From Peribacillus sp. FSL P2-0133 (GTDB lineage Bacteria > Bacillota > Bacilli > Bacillales > DSM-1321), in NCBI RefSeq assembly GCF_037975445.1, contig NZ_CP150254.1:3160001-3224000 (forward strand): 64,000 nucleotides of DNA, written 5' to 3'. The position numbers and the translations under genes were made by a program. The notes below the pieces were generated by a model. That model worked only from the letters and a program-made list of their open reading frames with translations, was not told the DNA's origin and made no database searches. Positions 9,409 to 18,804 of the stretch are shown piece after piece. The number at the start of each line of letters is the position of its first letter. Position 1 is the stretch's first letter.

Positions 9409-10422
9409 TTATACATTAGTAGGTGCTTGTACCTGTGCTGCCTTTGCCATTGGGTGGTGCAGCCAGCATGCGGCTGTCTGACCTTCTTCCACTACTTCAA
9501 GCTCCGGATCATGGTCTTTGCACACTTTCATTGCTGATTCACATCTTGGATAAAATGGGCACCCTTTTGGCGGATCCAATAGATCCGGTGGTGATCCGAT
9601 AATCGGAACCAACGGGGCCGTTTTTTCCATATCGAGCCTTGGCACCGTTTTAAGCAGACCTCTTGTATATGGATGCTGCGGGTTTGAAAATATAGACTCT
9701 ACCGTACCCGTCTCAACAACCTTGCCTGCATACATGACGACTACCCGTTCACAAGTTTCCGCAACCACACCTAAATCATGAGTGATTAAAATGATGGAAG
9801 TATCCATTCTTCGTTGGATATCTTTCATCAGTTCCAAAATTTGCGCTTGTATCGTTACATCCAATGCAGTTGTAGGTTCATCGGCAATCAGTAATTTCGG
9901 TTCACAAGCAAGGGCCATCGCTATCATTGCCCTTTGGCGCATACCACCTGAAAACTCATGCGGATATTGCTGCATCCTTTTTTCTGGCTGTGGAATACCT
10001 ACCAGTTTCAGTGTTTCCAACGCCCGTTCGTATGCATCATTTCGGGACATGTTTTTATTATGCTTTAAAATGCCTTCCATGATCTGGCTGCCGATTTTTG
10101 TCGTTGGATTGAGCGAAGTCATCGGATCCTGGAAAATCATGCTGATTTCATTTCCGCGAATCTTCTGCATTTCCTTTTCACTCATTTTAAGAAGGTCTTT
10201 ACCGCCAAAGTTTATCGACCCTTTTCCATACTCTGCTGGGGGTGTTTCCAATAATCTCATGATAGATTTCGCTGTAACACTTTTGCCGCATCCGGACTCC
10301 CCAACAATCGCAACGGCTTCCCCTTTTTTCACGTCAAAATTCACACCGCGAACCGCTTGCACTTTTCCTGCATAAGTATGGAAGGTGATTTGTAAATTGT
10401 TGACTTCTAATAGGTTCTCCAT
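9409..10422 (-). CDS. oppD: Oligopeptide ABC transporter ATP-binding protein OppD
   Basis: 337 residues. Walker A is GESGCGKS (about 42-49), signature [16 protein letters not shown], Walker [13 protein letters not shown], and the C-terminal Cys cluster is [15 protein letters not shown]. Two ATGs stand side by side; AGGAGGG is better spaced for the second (10422). It pairs with OppF to power peptide import. Gene order A-B-C-D-F matches the Bacillus opp operon, which supplies peptides as nutrient and imports signalling peptides for sporulation and competence. Confidence 0.93.
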   Translation of the reverse strand: MENLLEVNNLQITFHTYAGKVQAVRGVNFDVKKGEAVAIVGESGCGKSVTAKSIMRLLETPPAEYGKGSINFGGKDLLKMSEKEMQKIRGNEISMIFQDPMTSLNPTTKIGSQIMEGILKHNKNMSRNDAYERALETLKLVGIPQPEKRMQQYPHEFSGGMRQRAMIAMALACEPKLLIADEPTTALDVTIQAQILELMKDIQRRMDTSIILITHDLGVVAETCERVVVMYAGKVVETGTVESIFSNPQHPYTRGLLKTVPRLDMEKTAPLVPIIGSPPDLLDPPKGCPFYPRCESAMKVCKDHDPELEVVEEGQTAACWLHHPMAKAAQVQAPTNV

Positions 10423-10471
10423 CATCGTCCCTCCTATTCTAGTACTATCACATCATTATGTTAGGACTCAT

Positions 10472-11401
10472 TTATTTCCGTAGTTTTGGATCTAGGGCAT
10501 CCTGCAATCCGTCACCAGCCACATTGAACGCGAACATCGTTAAGGAAATCAATATTGCCGGGATTAACAGCTGATAGAAATTCCCTACCAGAATGCTTCC
10601 CAGTGCATCACTTGTCAATGTTCCCCAGCTTGCCTGAGGTGCCGGAACTCCCAGTCCCAAAAAGCTAAGTGTAGCTTCGGCAAAAATGGCAGTAGGTACA
10701 GTCAACGTTAAATTGACAAGGATCGGTCCCATTGTATTTGGAATCATGTGTTTTCTTAAAGTCCAGCTTGTATTGGCTCCAGAGATTGTTGCAGCATGGA
10801 TATATTCATTCTCTTTCAGTTGTAAAACCTGGCCCCGTACCAGTCGCGCCATCGGAATCCACCCCGTAATCGACATCGCAATGATGATCGGCAGAATACC
10901 AGGTTTTAATACGACCATCATTAAGATAACCATCAATAGGTAGGGAATCGCATAGATCACCTCAGCGAAACGCATCATGATATTATCCGTGCGTCCACCG
11001 CGAATGGCAGAAATCCCGCCATAAAGGACACCAATTAAAAAGTCGATCAGCGCTGCCATCAATCCAATGAACAAGGATATCCTTGCACCATACCAAGCTC
11101 GCGTAAATAGATCCCTTCCTGATGAATCCGTTCCAAACCAATGCTCGCTATTTGGGCTAAGATTCTTTTTCTCGAAATCTTGTCCATAATAAGTATATCC
11201 GTTAATGTACGGACCAAAAATCGCCATCAAGACCAAGAGGATTATAAGAACAAATCCAGTCATGGCCAGCTTATTTTCTTTAAATCGACGCCAGACGTCA
11301 GACCAATATGAAACTGTAGGTCTTGCTATTTTTTCAGCTTCCTTAAAGTTGCCTTCGGCGGGTTGGAACATATCTTCGGTTAAATGCACTTTATCTGCCA
11401 T
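10472..11401 (-). CDS. oppC: Oligopeptide ABC transporter permease OppC
   Basis: 309 residues with an N-terminal soluble stretch, an anchor helix (MTGFVLIILLVLMAIFGPYI) and five further membrane segments. The EAA loop is around LSFLGLGVPAPQASWGTL, with GTDSSGRDLFTR in the periplasm-facing part, standard for OppC/DppC. Its ATG overlaps the oppB stop by one base (TAATG), so translation is probably coupled. It forms the channel with OppB. Confidence 0.92.
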   Translation of the reverse strand: MADKVHLTEDMFQPAEGNFKEAEKIARPTVSYWSDVWRRFKENKLAMTGFVLIILLVLMAIFGPYINGYTYYGQDFEKKNLSPNSEHWFGTDSSGRDLFTRAWYGARISLFIGLMAALIDFLIGVLYGGISAIRGGRTDNIMMRFAEVIYAIPYLLMVILMMVVLKPGILPIIIAMSITGWIPMARLVRGQVLQLKENEYIHAATISGANTSWTLRKHMIPNTMGPILVNLTLTVPTAIFAEATLSFLGLGVPAPQASWGTLTSDALGSILVGNFYQLLIPAILISLTMFAFNVAGDGLQDALDPKLRK

Positions 11402-12330
11402 TATTTCTTCTCCCCCGTCACTTTAATTCTAGGATCAATCAACGTATAGGCTATATCAACGATGAATATCAATAGAATAAGCACCGCACTATACACAATT
11501 GTGGAACCAAGAATAACCGGGTAGTCTCTGTTGGATATTCCCTTTACGAACATATCTCCCATGCCCGGAATACCAAAAATACGTTCAATGATGAAGCTTC
11601 CTGTCACGATATTAGCCGTAAGGATGCCCAGAACCGTGATAATCGGCAATAATGCATTCCGAATCGCATGTTTGATTATGACACCGCTCCGTTTCAATCC
11701 TTTGGCCTTTGCTGTCAAAATGTAATCCTGCCCCATTACTTCAAGCATACTTGTCCGCATCAGTCTCGCGATGAAAGCAAGCGGCATCATAGAAAGGGCA
11801 ATGGATGGTAAAATGGTATGCTGCCATGTTGCCCATGTAGCAACAGGGAATATATTCCATTTAATTGCAAAATAATTGATTAAAATAGTCGCCAGGATAA
11901 AGTTAGGAACGGAAATCCCTACGATGGCAATGATCATTGATAAATAGTCGGGCCATTTATTTCTTTTCAGTGATGCCACGACACCCAAAATGAGGCCAAA
12001 GAAGATGGCAATCACCAAAGCTTGTGCCCCTAAGTGCAATGACACTGGAAACCCCTTCAAAATGTAATCATTCACGGAAATGGATGAGGATTTCAATGAA
12101 GGACCAAAATCAAATTGAACGACTTCCAATAAATAATTCCCATATTGGGTCAACAACGGCTTGTCCAATCCATAGTGGACTTGAAGGTTTTCATAAACAG
12201 CAGGAGGCATAGCTCCTTCTTTTGCAAATGGATTTCCCGGAATCGTATGCATTATGATGAACGTTAATGTAATAACAGCCCATAAAGTAATAATCGCCCA
12301 TTTAAATCGGTTTAATGTATATCTCAACAT
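11401..12330 (-). CDS. oppB: Oligopeptide ABC transporter permease OppB
   Basis: 309 residues from the ATG at 12330, which follows GGGGTGATT; the longer frame starting at 12348 has no site. It has six membrane helices beginning FKWAIITLWAVITLTFIIMH, the motif PGNPFAKEGAMPP after the first helix, and the EAA loop in RAKGLKRSGVIIKHAIRNALLP-like sequence, all normal for OppB/DppB. It lies after a hairpin that separates it from oppA, which probably lowers its expression relative to the binding protein. Confidence 0.92.
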   Translation of the reverse strand: MLRYTLNRFKWAIITLWAVITLTFIIMHTIPGNPFAKEGAMPPAVYENLQVHYGLDKPLLTQYGNYLLEVVQFDFGPSLKSSSISVNDYILKGFPVSLHLGAQALVIAIFFGLILGVVASLKRNKWPDYLSMIIAIVGISVPNFILATILINYFAIKWNIFPVATWATWQHTILPSIALSMMPLAFIARLMRTSMLEVMGQDYILTAKAKGLKRSGVIIKHAIRNALLPIITVLGILTANIVTGSFIIERIFGIPGMGDMFVKGISNRDYPVILGSTIVYSAVLILLIFIVDIAYTLIDPRIKVTGEKK

Positions 12331-12410
12331 GGTAATCACCCCAATCATCGATTTTCTAAGAAGTTGAAAACGGAAATGAATTCATGAAATATTCAAATTC
12401 GCAATTGAAA

Positions 12411-12446
12411 AATGGGGTATGTCCTTAATCGGACATACCTCCCATT
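12411..12446 (-). terminator. Leaky intercistronic terminator between oppA and oppB
   Basis: AATGGGGTATGTCC and GGACATACCTCCCATT pair over about 14 bp, followed by CATTTTTC on the minus strand. Such a hairpin after a binding-protein gene usually lets oppA be made in excess over the membrane parts. Confidence 0.7.
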
Positions 12447-12463
12447 TCACTATGATCCTTCTA

Positions 12464-14098
12464 TTATTTTTTATCCGCGTAAATAAAGTTCGGATAAGCG
12501 TTAATTGGAGCATAAACTCCAGTAACATTCGATTTAACCATATATGGTTTTGTATAGAAGTAAACCGGAAGGATCGGCATTTCGTCAATCATGACTTTCT
12601 CTGCTTTATGCAAAGCATCCATGCGTTCTTTTGGATCCATTGTAGATTTTGCTTCTTTTAATAAATTATCATATTCTTTGTTTGACCAACCTGCATCATT
12701 ATAGGCGCCGTCCGTTTCCCAAAGCATGAATGTCATCGGGTCAACATAGTCACCAACCCATCCTGCACGGGAAATTTCAAAGTCACCAGCTTTTTCACGG
12801 TCAAGCTTAACTTGGAATTCTGCATTTTCAAGTGTCACTTCAACACCCAGGTTATCACGCCACATTCCTTGAACCGCTTCAGCAATTTTCTTGTGTGAAT
12901 CTAAAGTGTTATACAAAATTGAAAACTCAGGTAATTCTTTCATTCCTTCTTCAGCAAGTCCTTCTTTTAACAATTTCTTAGCTTCGGTAACATCTTCCTT
13001 AAATAGGTTACCTGTATTTTCCTGGAAATCTCCAGATGCATCAGGAATACCCGGAGGGACTACGCCGAAAGCAGGCTTTTGTCCGCCTTGAGCAACATTT
13101 TCGGTGATTTTTTGACGCTCGATAGCCATTGAAAGCGCTTTCCTTACTTTAGCATTATTGAAAGGTTTCACTTCTGTATTAAAGTTGTAATAGTAAACGG
13201 CAAGTTCTTTGCCCATTTTGAATTCTTTATCATCAGAATTGACCATTTGACCTTGAATATCCACTGGCAGTGGATAAGCGAGGTCCAATTCGCCACTCTG
13301 ATACATTTGCCATGCTGTATTTTCATCTTCAATTAGAGCAAAGTTGACCGCATCCAATTTGATTTTATCTTTATCGTAGTAATTTTCATTCTTTTCGATT
13401 TTCAGGCTTTCTTTATGTTTCCACTCCGTTAATTTGAACGGACCGTTTGAAACGTGTGTTTTTGCATCCAAAGCCCATTTTGGATTTTCTTCCTGTACCT
13501 TTTTATCGATTGGATAGAAAGTATAGAAAGAAGTCAAGTCAAGGAAATATGGTGTAGGCTGTTCCAAAGTAACAACTAATGTATGATCGTCTGTCGCTTT
13601 AACGCCTACGTCCTCTTCCTTCCCTTTCTTACTGTTGTAAGCTTCCCCGCCTTTAAGATAATAAAGTTGGTAAGCATAATCAGCAGCTGTTTCCGGTTTC
13701 AAAGCGTATTTCCAAGCATATTCGAAATCATTGGCTGTAAGCGGATCTCCATTTGACCATTTCAAACCATCTTTCAATTTGAATGTCCAAGTTAATCCAT
13801 CCTCACTGATTTCCCATGATTCTGCAGAACCAGGTACGATTTTGCCCTCTTCTGTTTTCTTTGTCAGTCCCTCAAACGTATGTTCAAGGATCCATGATTC
13901 ATGAGTACCTTGCGCATTGGCAGGGTGAAGCGAACCAGGTTCACTTGAGTTGTTTACGTTTAATACTTTTGATCCGGATGAGTCACCCGAGCCGCCTTCT
14001 TTTTCATTCGAAGTTTCCTTCGAACCGCCGTTGCATGCCGCAAGCATAAGCATGATGGCCATAAGAAGAGCAAGCACTGAAAATTTAGACTTTTTCAA
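12464..14098 (-). CDS. oppA: Oligopeptide-binding lipoprotein OppA
   Basis: 544 residues. It starts with TTG at 14098, behind GAGGGGG. The signal peptide has a lipobox LAAC, so mature protein would begin at the Cys near residue 22 and be lipid-anchored. The body is an SBP_bac_5 domain: VLNVNNSSEPGSLHPANAQG, GLTWTFKLKDGLKWSNGDPL, RKALSMAIERQKI, and a final WETDGAYNDAGWSNKEYDNL. It captures peptides outside the membrane for OppBCDF. First gene of the operon; the following hairpin probably boosts its relative level. Confidence 0.94.
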   Translation of the reverse strand: MKKSKFSVLALLMAIMLMLAACNGGSKETSNEKEGGSGDSSGSKVLNVNNSSEPGSLHPANAQGTHESWILEHTFEGLTKKTEEGKIVPGSAESWEISEDGLTWTFKLKDGLKWSNGDPLTANDFEYAWKYALKPETAADYAYQLYYLKGGEAYNSKKGKEEDVGVKATDDHTLVVTLEQPTPYFLDLTSFYTFYPIDKKVQEENPKWALDAKTHVSNGPFKLTEWKHKESLKIEKNENYYDKDKIKLDAVNFALIEDENTAWQMYQSGELDLAYPLPVDIQGQMVNSDDKEFKMGKELAVYYYNFNTEVKPFNNAKVRKALSMAIERQKITENVAQGGQKPAFGVVPPGIPDASGDFQENTGNLFKEDVTEAKKLLKEGLAEEGMKELPEFSILYNTLDSHKKIAEAVQGMWRDNLGVEVTLENAEFQVKLDREKAGDFEISRAGWVGDYVDPMTFMLWETDGAYNDAGWSNKEYDNLLKEAKSTMDPKERMDALHKAEKVMIDEMPILPVYFYTKPYMVKSNVTGVYAPINAYPNFIYADKK

Positions 14099-14803
14099 AA
14101 AATATTCCCCCTCATCTTTAATCTTTCTTAGGATATTCCCATTTAAGAGATTATCCTTCTAGCACCTATTAATCTTCCGTATAGTACATATAATGTCAGC
14201 GAGGAAAGTTAGAAGCATTCATTGCAGGAATTCACCAAAACAACTAGCGAACCGTTTGCATAAACCTGTATTTCTCCCTAAAAAACGCATTAATGCAGTT
14301 TACTAGTAAAAAATCACCCTCTTTTCAACCTCGCTAAGGGTACTATACCTCGAATTAAAGATGTTGAATTTTAAGTATATTACGAATAAATCAAAAAATC
14401 AATAAACCGATGAGTACTTTTTCACAAGATAGTAATTATTTGCTAATCAATTCGATCTAGATACTAGGTAAAAAGAAATGATAACCTATTTGATGTAAAA
14501 TGACTTCCGACTTCCAGTGGTTTTTTCAAACACCTTTATGACAGTATTCATATAAGTTCGCTCGTCTATTTTTTTCTAAATATTCTAACAATTAAAGTCG
14601 GGTTGGTTACTAAGACCACTTTCCTAGCAAACCATTCCCAATTCAATAATATACTTTAGTAGAATAATATTTTTTCTCAATAAAGTATTGAGTTCTTTTC
14701 AAGTAAATCCCAAATAACGGATAATAACTATGTAGGAATAGAGATATTCCATCAGTTTCTCACCTATATGTACGTAGCAAATCCAATGAATAATGACCCT
14801 TCC
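14099..14803. other. Long intergenic region upstream of opp
   Basis: About 700 AT-rich bases without a convincing gene. It must hold the opp promoter, but I find no match good enough to place it. No riboswitch, T-box or operator stood out. Confidence 0.5.
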
Positions 14804-15238
14804 TCATTTATGATTAAATAAATATAATGACACGAAAAGTAAACAAATGCCTGCCACCTTTTTCGCATCCAATGGGATTCGTACGCCTCCAAATAAACCG
14901 AAATGGTCAATGACTGCCCCGATCAGTATCTGGCCTGCGATAACCCCGACCAATGCAGGTGCAACTCCAATCTGAGGGACGACCAATACTATCACAATGA
15001 CATAAATAGCCCCTAACAGTCCGCCTATCAATTGCCATTTTGGTACAGACGCGATGGCAGAAATGTTTCCATTTCCCGCGAACAAAACAATAAATAATAA
15101 AGCAAGTGTCCCGATCCCAAACGAAATGAAAGAAGCTTCAATAACCCCCACTTTTTTCCCTAATCCACCATTGATTTGTCCTTGTATGGCAATGGTGATG
15201 CCGCCTAGGACCGCAAGCAACGGAAATAGTATCTTCAC
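14804..15238 (-). CDS. YdcZ/DUF606 family small DMT-type membrane protein
   Basis: 144 residues, almost all membrane: four to five hydrophobic helices, starting LFPLLAVLGGITIAIQGQING. The GQINGGLGKKVG motif after the first helix and the later PQIGVAPALVGVIAGQILIG are typical of the DMT-superfamily YdcZ group. Start is GTG at 15238 behind AAGGAG. Substrate unknown. It is a single gene with no clear partner. Confidence 0.82.
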   Translation of the reverse strand: MKILFPLLAVLGGITIAIQGQINGGLGKKVGVIEASFISFGIGTLALLFIVLFAGNGNISAIASVPKWQLIGGLLGAIYVIVIVLVVPQIGVAPALVGVIAGQILIGAVIDHFGLFGGVRIPLDAKKVAGICLLFVSLYLFNHK

Positions 15239-15370
15239 AATGATTTTGCTCCTTTTTATGTCCGTCCATCCGGACTGATTAATGAATCCGCACTCTATTT
15301 TAACATGAAAAATATGTATATTGTCCTTTAGTGATATAAATTGATCCTAACGGGAGAGATATTGCACAAA

Positions 15371-15396
15371 TAAAAAACTGGCACTATTGGCCAGCT
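15371..15396 (-). terminator. Terminator of the second GNAT gene
   Basis: CTGGC and GCCAG pair around a 7-base loop, followed by TTTTTTA on the minus strand. Confidence 0.6.
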
Positions 15397-15415
15397 GCAA
15401 TGTTCTAATACTAAA

Positions 15416-15994
15416 CTATAATCTATTTGATCCCTGAATACTTTGTTGTCTTAACTGGCAATACTCTGTACTTAACAAGGAAAATACAAGGGCATCATGG
15501 GATTGATTCCGAAGAAATAGATAACTTCGAAGGCTGCCCTCCTCTTTGAATCCAAATTTCTTCAATAGGTTTCTGGATGCAATATTATCCTTGAAAGTTA
15601 AAGCCGCAATTCTGATTAGTCCCAATTCTTCAAAGCAATAGCGCAATACTTCGTTGACGGCTTCAGACGTAAAGTGATTCCTCCAATATTCGGGATGGAT
15701 TTCATATCCTATTTCGACGCGTTTGTTCGCGAGGCTCAATTGATTCAGGCCAACAGTACCGATGAATTTGCCTGAATCCTTTAAAATGACTCCCCACCGC
15801 ATCCCACGTTTGTTTATATAAGCACTTTTAAACGAATCGATTAAGCGGCGGGCATCTTCAACTCGGATTAAACTTTCTATTCCATCATATTTGGTCACTT
15901 CATCTTTAGAGAGAATTTCGAACAGACTTTCAGCATGATGGTGACCTATTTCGATTAAACGCAGCCTTTCTGTTTCCAATTCCTTAAACCACAT
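15416..15994 (-). CDS. GNAT N-acetyltransferase, RimJ/RimL-like
   Basis: 192 residues, ATG at 15994 behind GGGGGGAT. GNAT marks: LETERLRLIEIG at the N-terminus, WGVILKDSGKFIGTVGLNQL, VEIGYEIHPEYWRNHFTSEA (acetyl-CoA binding) and ALTFKDNIASRNLLKKFGFK. It resembles Bacillus YjcK/RimJ-type proteins. It is only distantly similar to the acetyltransferase at 5628-6176 and is not a recent duplicate. Substrate unknown. Confidence 0.84.
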   Translation of the reverse strand: MWFKELETERLRLIEIGHHHAESLFEILSKDEVTKYDGIESLIRVEDARRLIDSFKSAYINKRGMRWGVILKDSGKFIGTVGLNQLSLANKRVEIGYEIHPEYWRNHFTSEAVNEVLRYCFEELGLIRIAALTFKDNIASRNLLKKFGFKEEGSLRSYLFLRNQSHDALVFSLLSTEYCQLRQQSIQGSNRL

Positions 15995-16059
15995 CGAAGA
16001 ATCCCCCCGGTATTTTCAGCTGTCTACTTTATTCTATTCGTGAAGAAGAGATACCTTTC

Positions 16060-16443
16060 TTAATGTACAATACTTTTTGAAAAATCCATTTCTTTTACAT
16101 ACAATGCCGAGTCCTAATGTCCTCCCTTTGTAATCAAATCCATGATGATATGGGAAAGGCTGACACTGTAAACCGTCCCATTCCGCCATAACCTTTTAAG
16201 AAATAGCAATTTGGATGGTTAGGATACATTCTACTATCGTCGGTAAACCATCATGGGGTCTCACCAAAAAGAGCCCCCAGGACGACATTCAGGCCCGTAT
16301 CTGCAAAAAAATAGGCACAGTGTGCCCCCGATGAACCTCTTCCTACTATACAAACATCACATGAAAGATTCTCTTCCAACATTGGATATTTTCTAGCTTC
16401 AAATTTATCTTTTCCAAAACACTTTCCCTGCCTTTAAATCCAT
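16060..16443 (-). pseudogene. Decayed NAD(P)/FAD-dependent oxidoreductase (DadA-like) remnant
   Basis: From the ATG at 16443 (behind AAGGGTGG) the minus strand reads MDLKAGKVFWKR then stop; a frameshift continues as FEARKYPMLEENLSCDVCIV and GRGSSGAHCAYFFADTGLN, an N-terminal Rossmann FAD-binding segment. It stops after GALFGETP. Another frame then gives WFTDDSRMYPNHPNCYFLKG YGG, and another IIMDLITKGGH, stop, DSALY, which fit the C-terminal end of the same DAO-type family. About 125 codons remain of roughly 400, so the middle is deleted and there are at least three frame breaks plus internal stops. I infer a dead gene. Confidence 0.72.
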
Positions 16444-16779
16444 TCAATTCCACCCTTAGGATAATTTATTGAATCCATCATTTTTAGTTCCATATAACTA
16501 TATCGTTTTGATGTTATTATTATTTTCCCTGACAAATATGGCCTGCAAACGTAAAATGATTCTTTATCTACATGAAATAATTCTTCCAATTTATCAAAAA
16601 GCCCTATGATTTTGGTTACCCTTAACACACTTCCGGGTTATATGGACCCTTAACATCATCTTCCCATTCGATACCTTTTTCCCATTCCAATAGAGATTGT
16701 TAATGAGCTAATTTTACACAAAACTATTTTTATAGCATACTATACTTCCAATCCAGATATTCTACTAGGAGGAATCAAA
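16444..16779. other. Intergenic region; possible small frame and promoter
   Basis: A minus-strand frame of 64 codons (16434-16628, GTG start) contains LFDKLEELFHVDKESFYVCR but has no ribosome site and overlaps the dead oxidoreductase start. I do not call it a gene. The right end holds the promoter listed separately. Confidence 0.4.
16713..16741 (+). promoter_or_regulatory. Candidate SigA promoter for the LysM-CAP gene
   Basis: TTTACA at 16713-16718 and CATACT at 16736-16741 are spaced by 17 bases, about 40 bases before the ATG. It matches 5/6 and 4/6 of the consensus. Confidence 0.42.
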
Positions 16780-17406
16780 ATGAAGAAAATCATCCTTTTA
16801 TCAGCCCTGTCTCTATCCCTATTATCTCCAAAAGTTGCTCTGGGAGCCAATACATACGAGGTGGCAAAAGGAGATACCTTAACGAAAATTGCTACTGAAT
16901 ATGATGTCAGCATTGACGAATTACTTAAAACGAACTCTGCTATAAACGATGCAAATCAAATTCGAATCGGACAAATCATAAATCTTCCCACGTCCAACAC
17001 CACAGTTAATCGCGCAGAAAGTCAATCAGTTGAACAGCAGGTCCTTAGTTTAGTGAATGAAGAACGGTCAAAATCGGGCCTACCTTCCCTTAAAATGGAT
17101 ACAGCCATTTCTAACGTAGCAATTCTGAAATCTGAGGATATGCGAGATAGTAATTATTTCAATCATACAAGCCCCAGTTATGGATCGCCTTTCGAAATGA
17201 TGAAATCCTTTGGGATCAGTTACAAGTACGCAGGGGAAAATATCGCAGCAGGTCAACCTAGTGCGGATGCTGTCATGAAATCATGGATGAACAGCCCTGG
17301 ACATAAGGCCAATATCCTGAACAAGAACTATACACATATTGGAATTGGGCATGTGACAGGTGGGAAATACACCCACTATTGGACCCAGCAATTCATTGGA
17401 AATTAA
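16780..17406 (+). CDS. Secreted LysM + CAP (SCP-like) domain protein, YkwD-like
   Basis: 208 residues. A signal peptide (hydrophobic core ILLSALSLSLLSPKVALGA, cleaved near residue 23) is followed by one LysM domain (about 26-72, YEVAKGDTLTKIATEYDVSI) that binds peptidoglycan, and a CAP domain (about 85-207). The CAP part has LVNEERSKSGLPSL, NHTSPSYGSPFEMM, YAGENIAAGQ and WMNSPGHKANILN, the normal CAP signatures. This is the usual architecture of Bacillus YkwD/YlbC-type wall-associated exoproteins, whose function is not settled. AGGAGG precedes the ATG. It is a single gene with its own terminator. Confidence 0.92.
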   Translation: MKKIILLSALSLSLLSPKVALGANTYEVAKGDTLTKIATEYDVSIDELLKTNSAINDANQIRIGQIINLPTSNTTVNRAESQSVEQQVLSLVNEERSKSGLPSLKMDTAISNVAILKSEDMRDSNYFNHTSPSYGSPFEMMKSFGISYKYAGENIAAGQPSADAVMKSWMNSPGHKANILNKNYTHIGIGHVTGGKYTHYWTQQFIGN

Positions 17407-17413
17407 AAACGTT

Positions 17414-17443
17414 AGAGGCGGCAGATTGCCGCCTCCTTTTTTT
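17414..17443 (+). terminator. Terminator of the LysM-CAP gene
   Basis: GAGGCGGCA and TGCCGCCTC form a 9-bp stem followed by a T run. The rest of 17444-17709 is AT-rich and I see no gene in it. Confidence 0.92.
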
Positions 17444-17709
17444 ATCCTTATATTCCAAATCTAAAGCTTGCTATTATCCGGGATTATAGACTCCAAGCAA
17501 AAATATGCGGGGACCTTTCACTTTATATAGAAAAGACGTCTTGCATTTTTCGCTTCAATAAAAAGTCGTTCTTCATTTTTTTTGTTGGATGAATACTATA
17601 GGAATACTCGTAAAGTAGTTATATCATACTATCTTTCAATTATCGTTCTTATAAAAATAAAATTATGTTAAAATAGAATTCTAGACATAGGTACAAAGGA
17701 GCAATTGTA

Positions 17710-18591
17710 ATGAAAATTGAGGTTGGCTCTGTTATCAACGAATTACGAATAAAACAAAATCTTACAAGAGAAGAACTGGCTAGGGATATATGTGAACCTA
17801 ATGCCCTGTCAGATTATGAAAGAAGCATCACTTCTCCAACAATTGATGAATTGGCACTTTTTGCGGATAAACTTAAAGTTGACCTGCCGTATTTCTTCAC
17901 CACCAAAAATGAACCGATTTATAATTACATAGAAACCATTAAACTTTTGATTAACAAATACAAACGCACACGTAATTATGAAGCAATTTATGAAATCGTC
18001 CAAAAAGAAATGGCAACTGCACCGGAAAAATCGATATCGTTTTATCAATTCTTGAAATGGCATGAAGGTATCTCTTTTTTTTATTTGTACAATGACAAAC
18101 AAAGGGCCATAGAATTATTGAATGAGGCCATTCAGATTACCATGGGTAAACGGGTCATTCTTCATCAACAGGAGATAGAAGTTTTAAATAGTATCGGAAT
18201 TATCCATTTTAAAACGAAGAATTATGAAGAGGCCATCAACATCTTCAATGAAGCACTGGAATTTATCGAGAATATTCCCCATGTGAATCAAGAAGGTACC
18301 ATTATCTTGAAGATCATTCATGGATTGGCACAAACATTGACTGAACTTCATTATTATCAGGAATCATTAAATTATACCCTTAAAGGGATCAACATTTGTA
18401 ATTCGATAGAATCATTATATTTATATGCGGAACTCCATCTATTAACTGGTAAGAATCTAGTTCATCTTCAACAACCTGAAAAAGGACTGCACTATATAAA
18501 ACAATCCAAGAACATTTTCAGTCTTCAAAAAAACGAAGAATTCATACGAATTGCCGAAGATGAATTGGAAAGCATTTTGCAATGCTTATGA
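17710..18591 (+). CDS. HTH-TPR transcriptional regulator, PlcR/NprR-like (RRNPP-type)
   Basis: 293 residues. An N-terminal XRE helix-turn-helix (about 8-62: INELRIKQNLTREELARDIC, then LSDYERSITSPTIDELALFA) is followed by an all-helical C-terminus with tetratricopeptide repeats, clearest in IGIIHFKTKNYEEAINIFNE and in LNYTLKGINICNSIE. This is the RRNPP layout in which a small imported peptide binds the TPR domain. No propeptide gene is visible on either side: a terminator hairpin starts 5 bases after the stop. It may be an orphan regulator or sense a peptide made elsewhere, possibly taken up by the Opp system in this window. Confidence 0.84.
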   Translation: MKIEVGSVINELRIKQNLTREELARDICEPNALSDYERSITSPTIDELALFADKLKVDLPYFFTTKNEPIYNYIETIKLLINKYKRTRNYEAIYEIVQKEMATAPEKSISFYQFLKWHEGISFFYLYNDKQRAIELLNEAIQITMGKRVILHQQEIEVLNSIGIIHFKTKNYEEAINIFNEALEFIENIPHVNQEGTIILKIIHGLAQTLTELHYYQESLNYTLKGINICNSIESLYLYAELHLLTGKNLVHLQQPEKGLHYIKQSKNIFSLQKNEEFIRIAEDELESILQCL

Positions 18592-18595
18592 ATTT

Positions 18596-18661
18596 CAATG
18601 GATAAAAAAAGATAGAGATTGCTTTGAAAAAAGCAATACTCTATCTTTTTTTATCCATTGT
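18596..18661. terminator. Exceptionally long inverted repeat, terminator of the HTH-TPR gene
   Basis: CAATGGATAAAAAAAGATAG and its complement at 18642-18661 form the outer stem; ATTGCTTT and AAAGCAAT extend it to about 29 bp with one unpaired base. A and T runs inside the arms make it work in either direction. Confidence 0.8.
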
Positions 18662-18804
18662 TAGTTCTTGCTCTACCAATCATTTTTCAGGAATGACTAT
18701 TTTTTTCAAGTTAAAAATGCTACTTTAAAACAATCATTACACTTTCAATAGCTATTCTATGTCAGCTATAATAGAAGAATGAAACCCAACTGGAGGAAAA
18801 AAAA

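Noticed and set aside
14301-14360. Possible SigA promoter for opp (TTCAAC and TATAGT on the minus strand)
   Set aside because: Spacing of 15 bases and weak -35; not strong enough to list.
16434-16628. 64-codon minus-strand frame upstream of the dead oxidoreductase
   Set aside because: No ribosome site, overlaps the start of the pseudogene, and no recognisable family.
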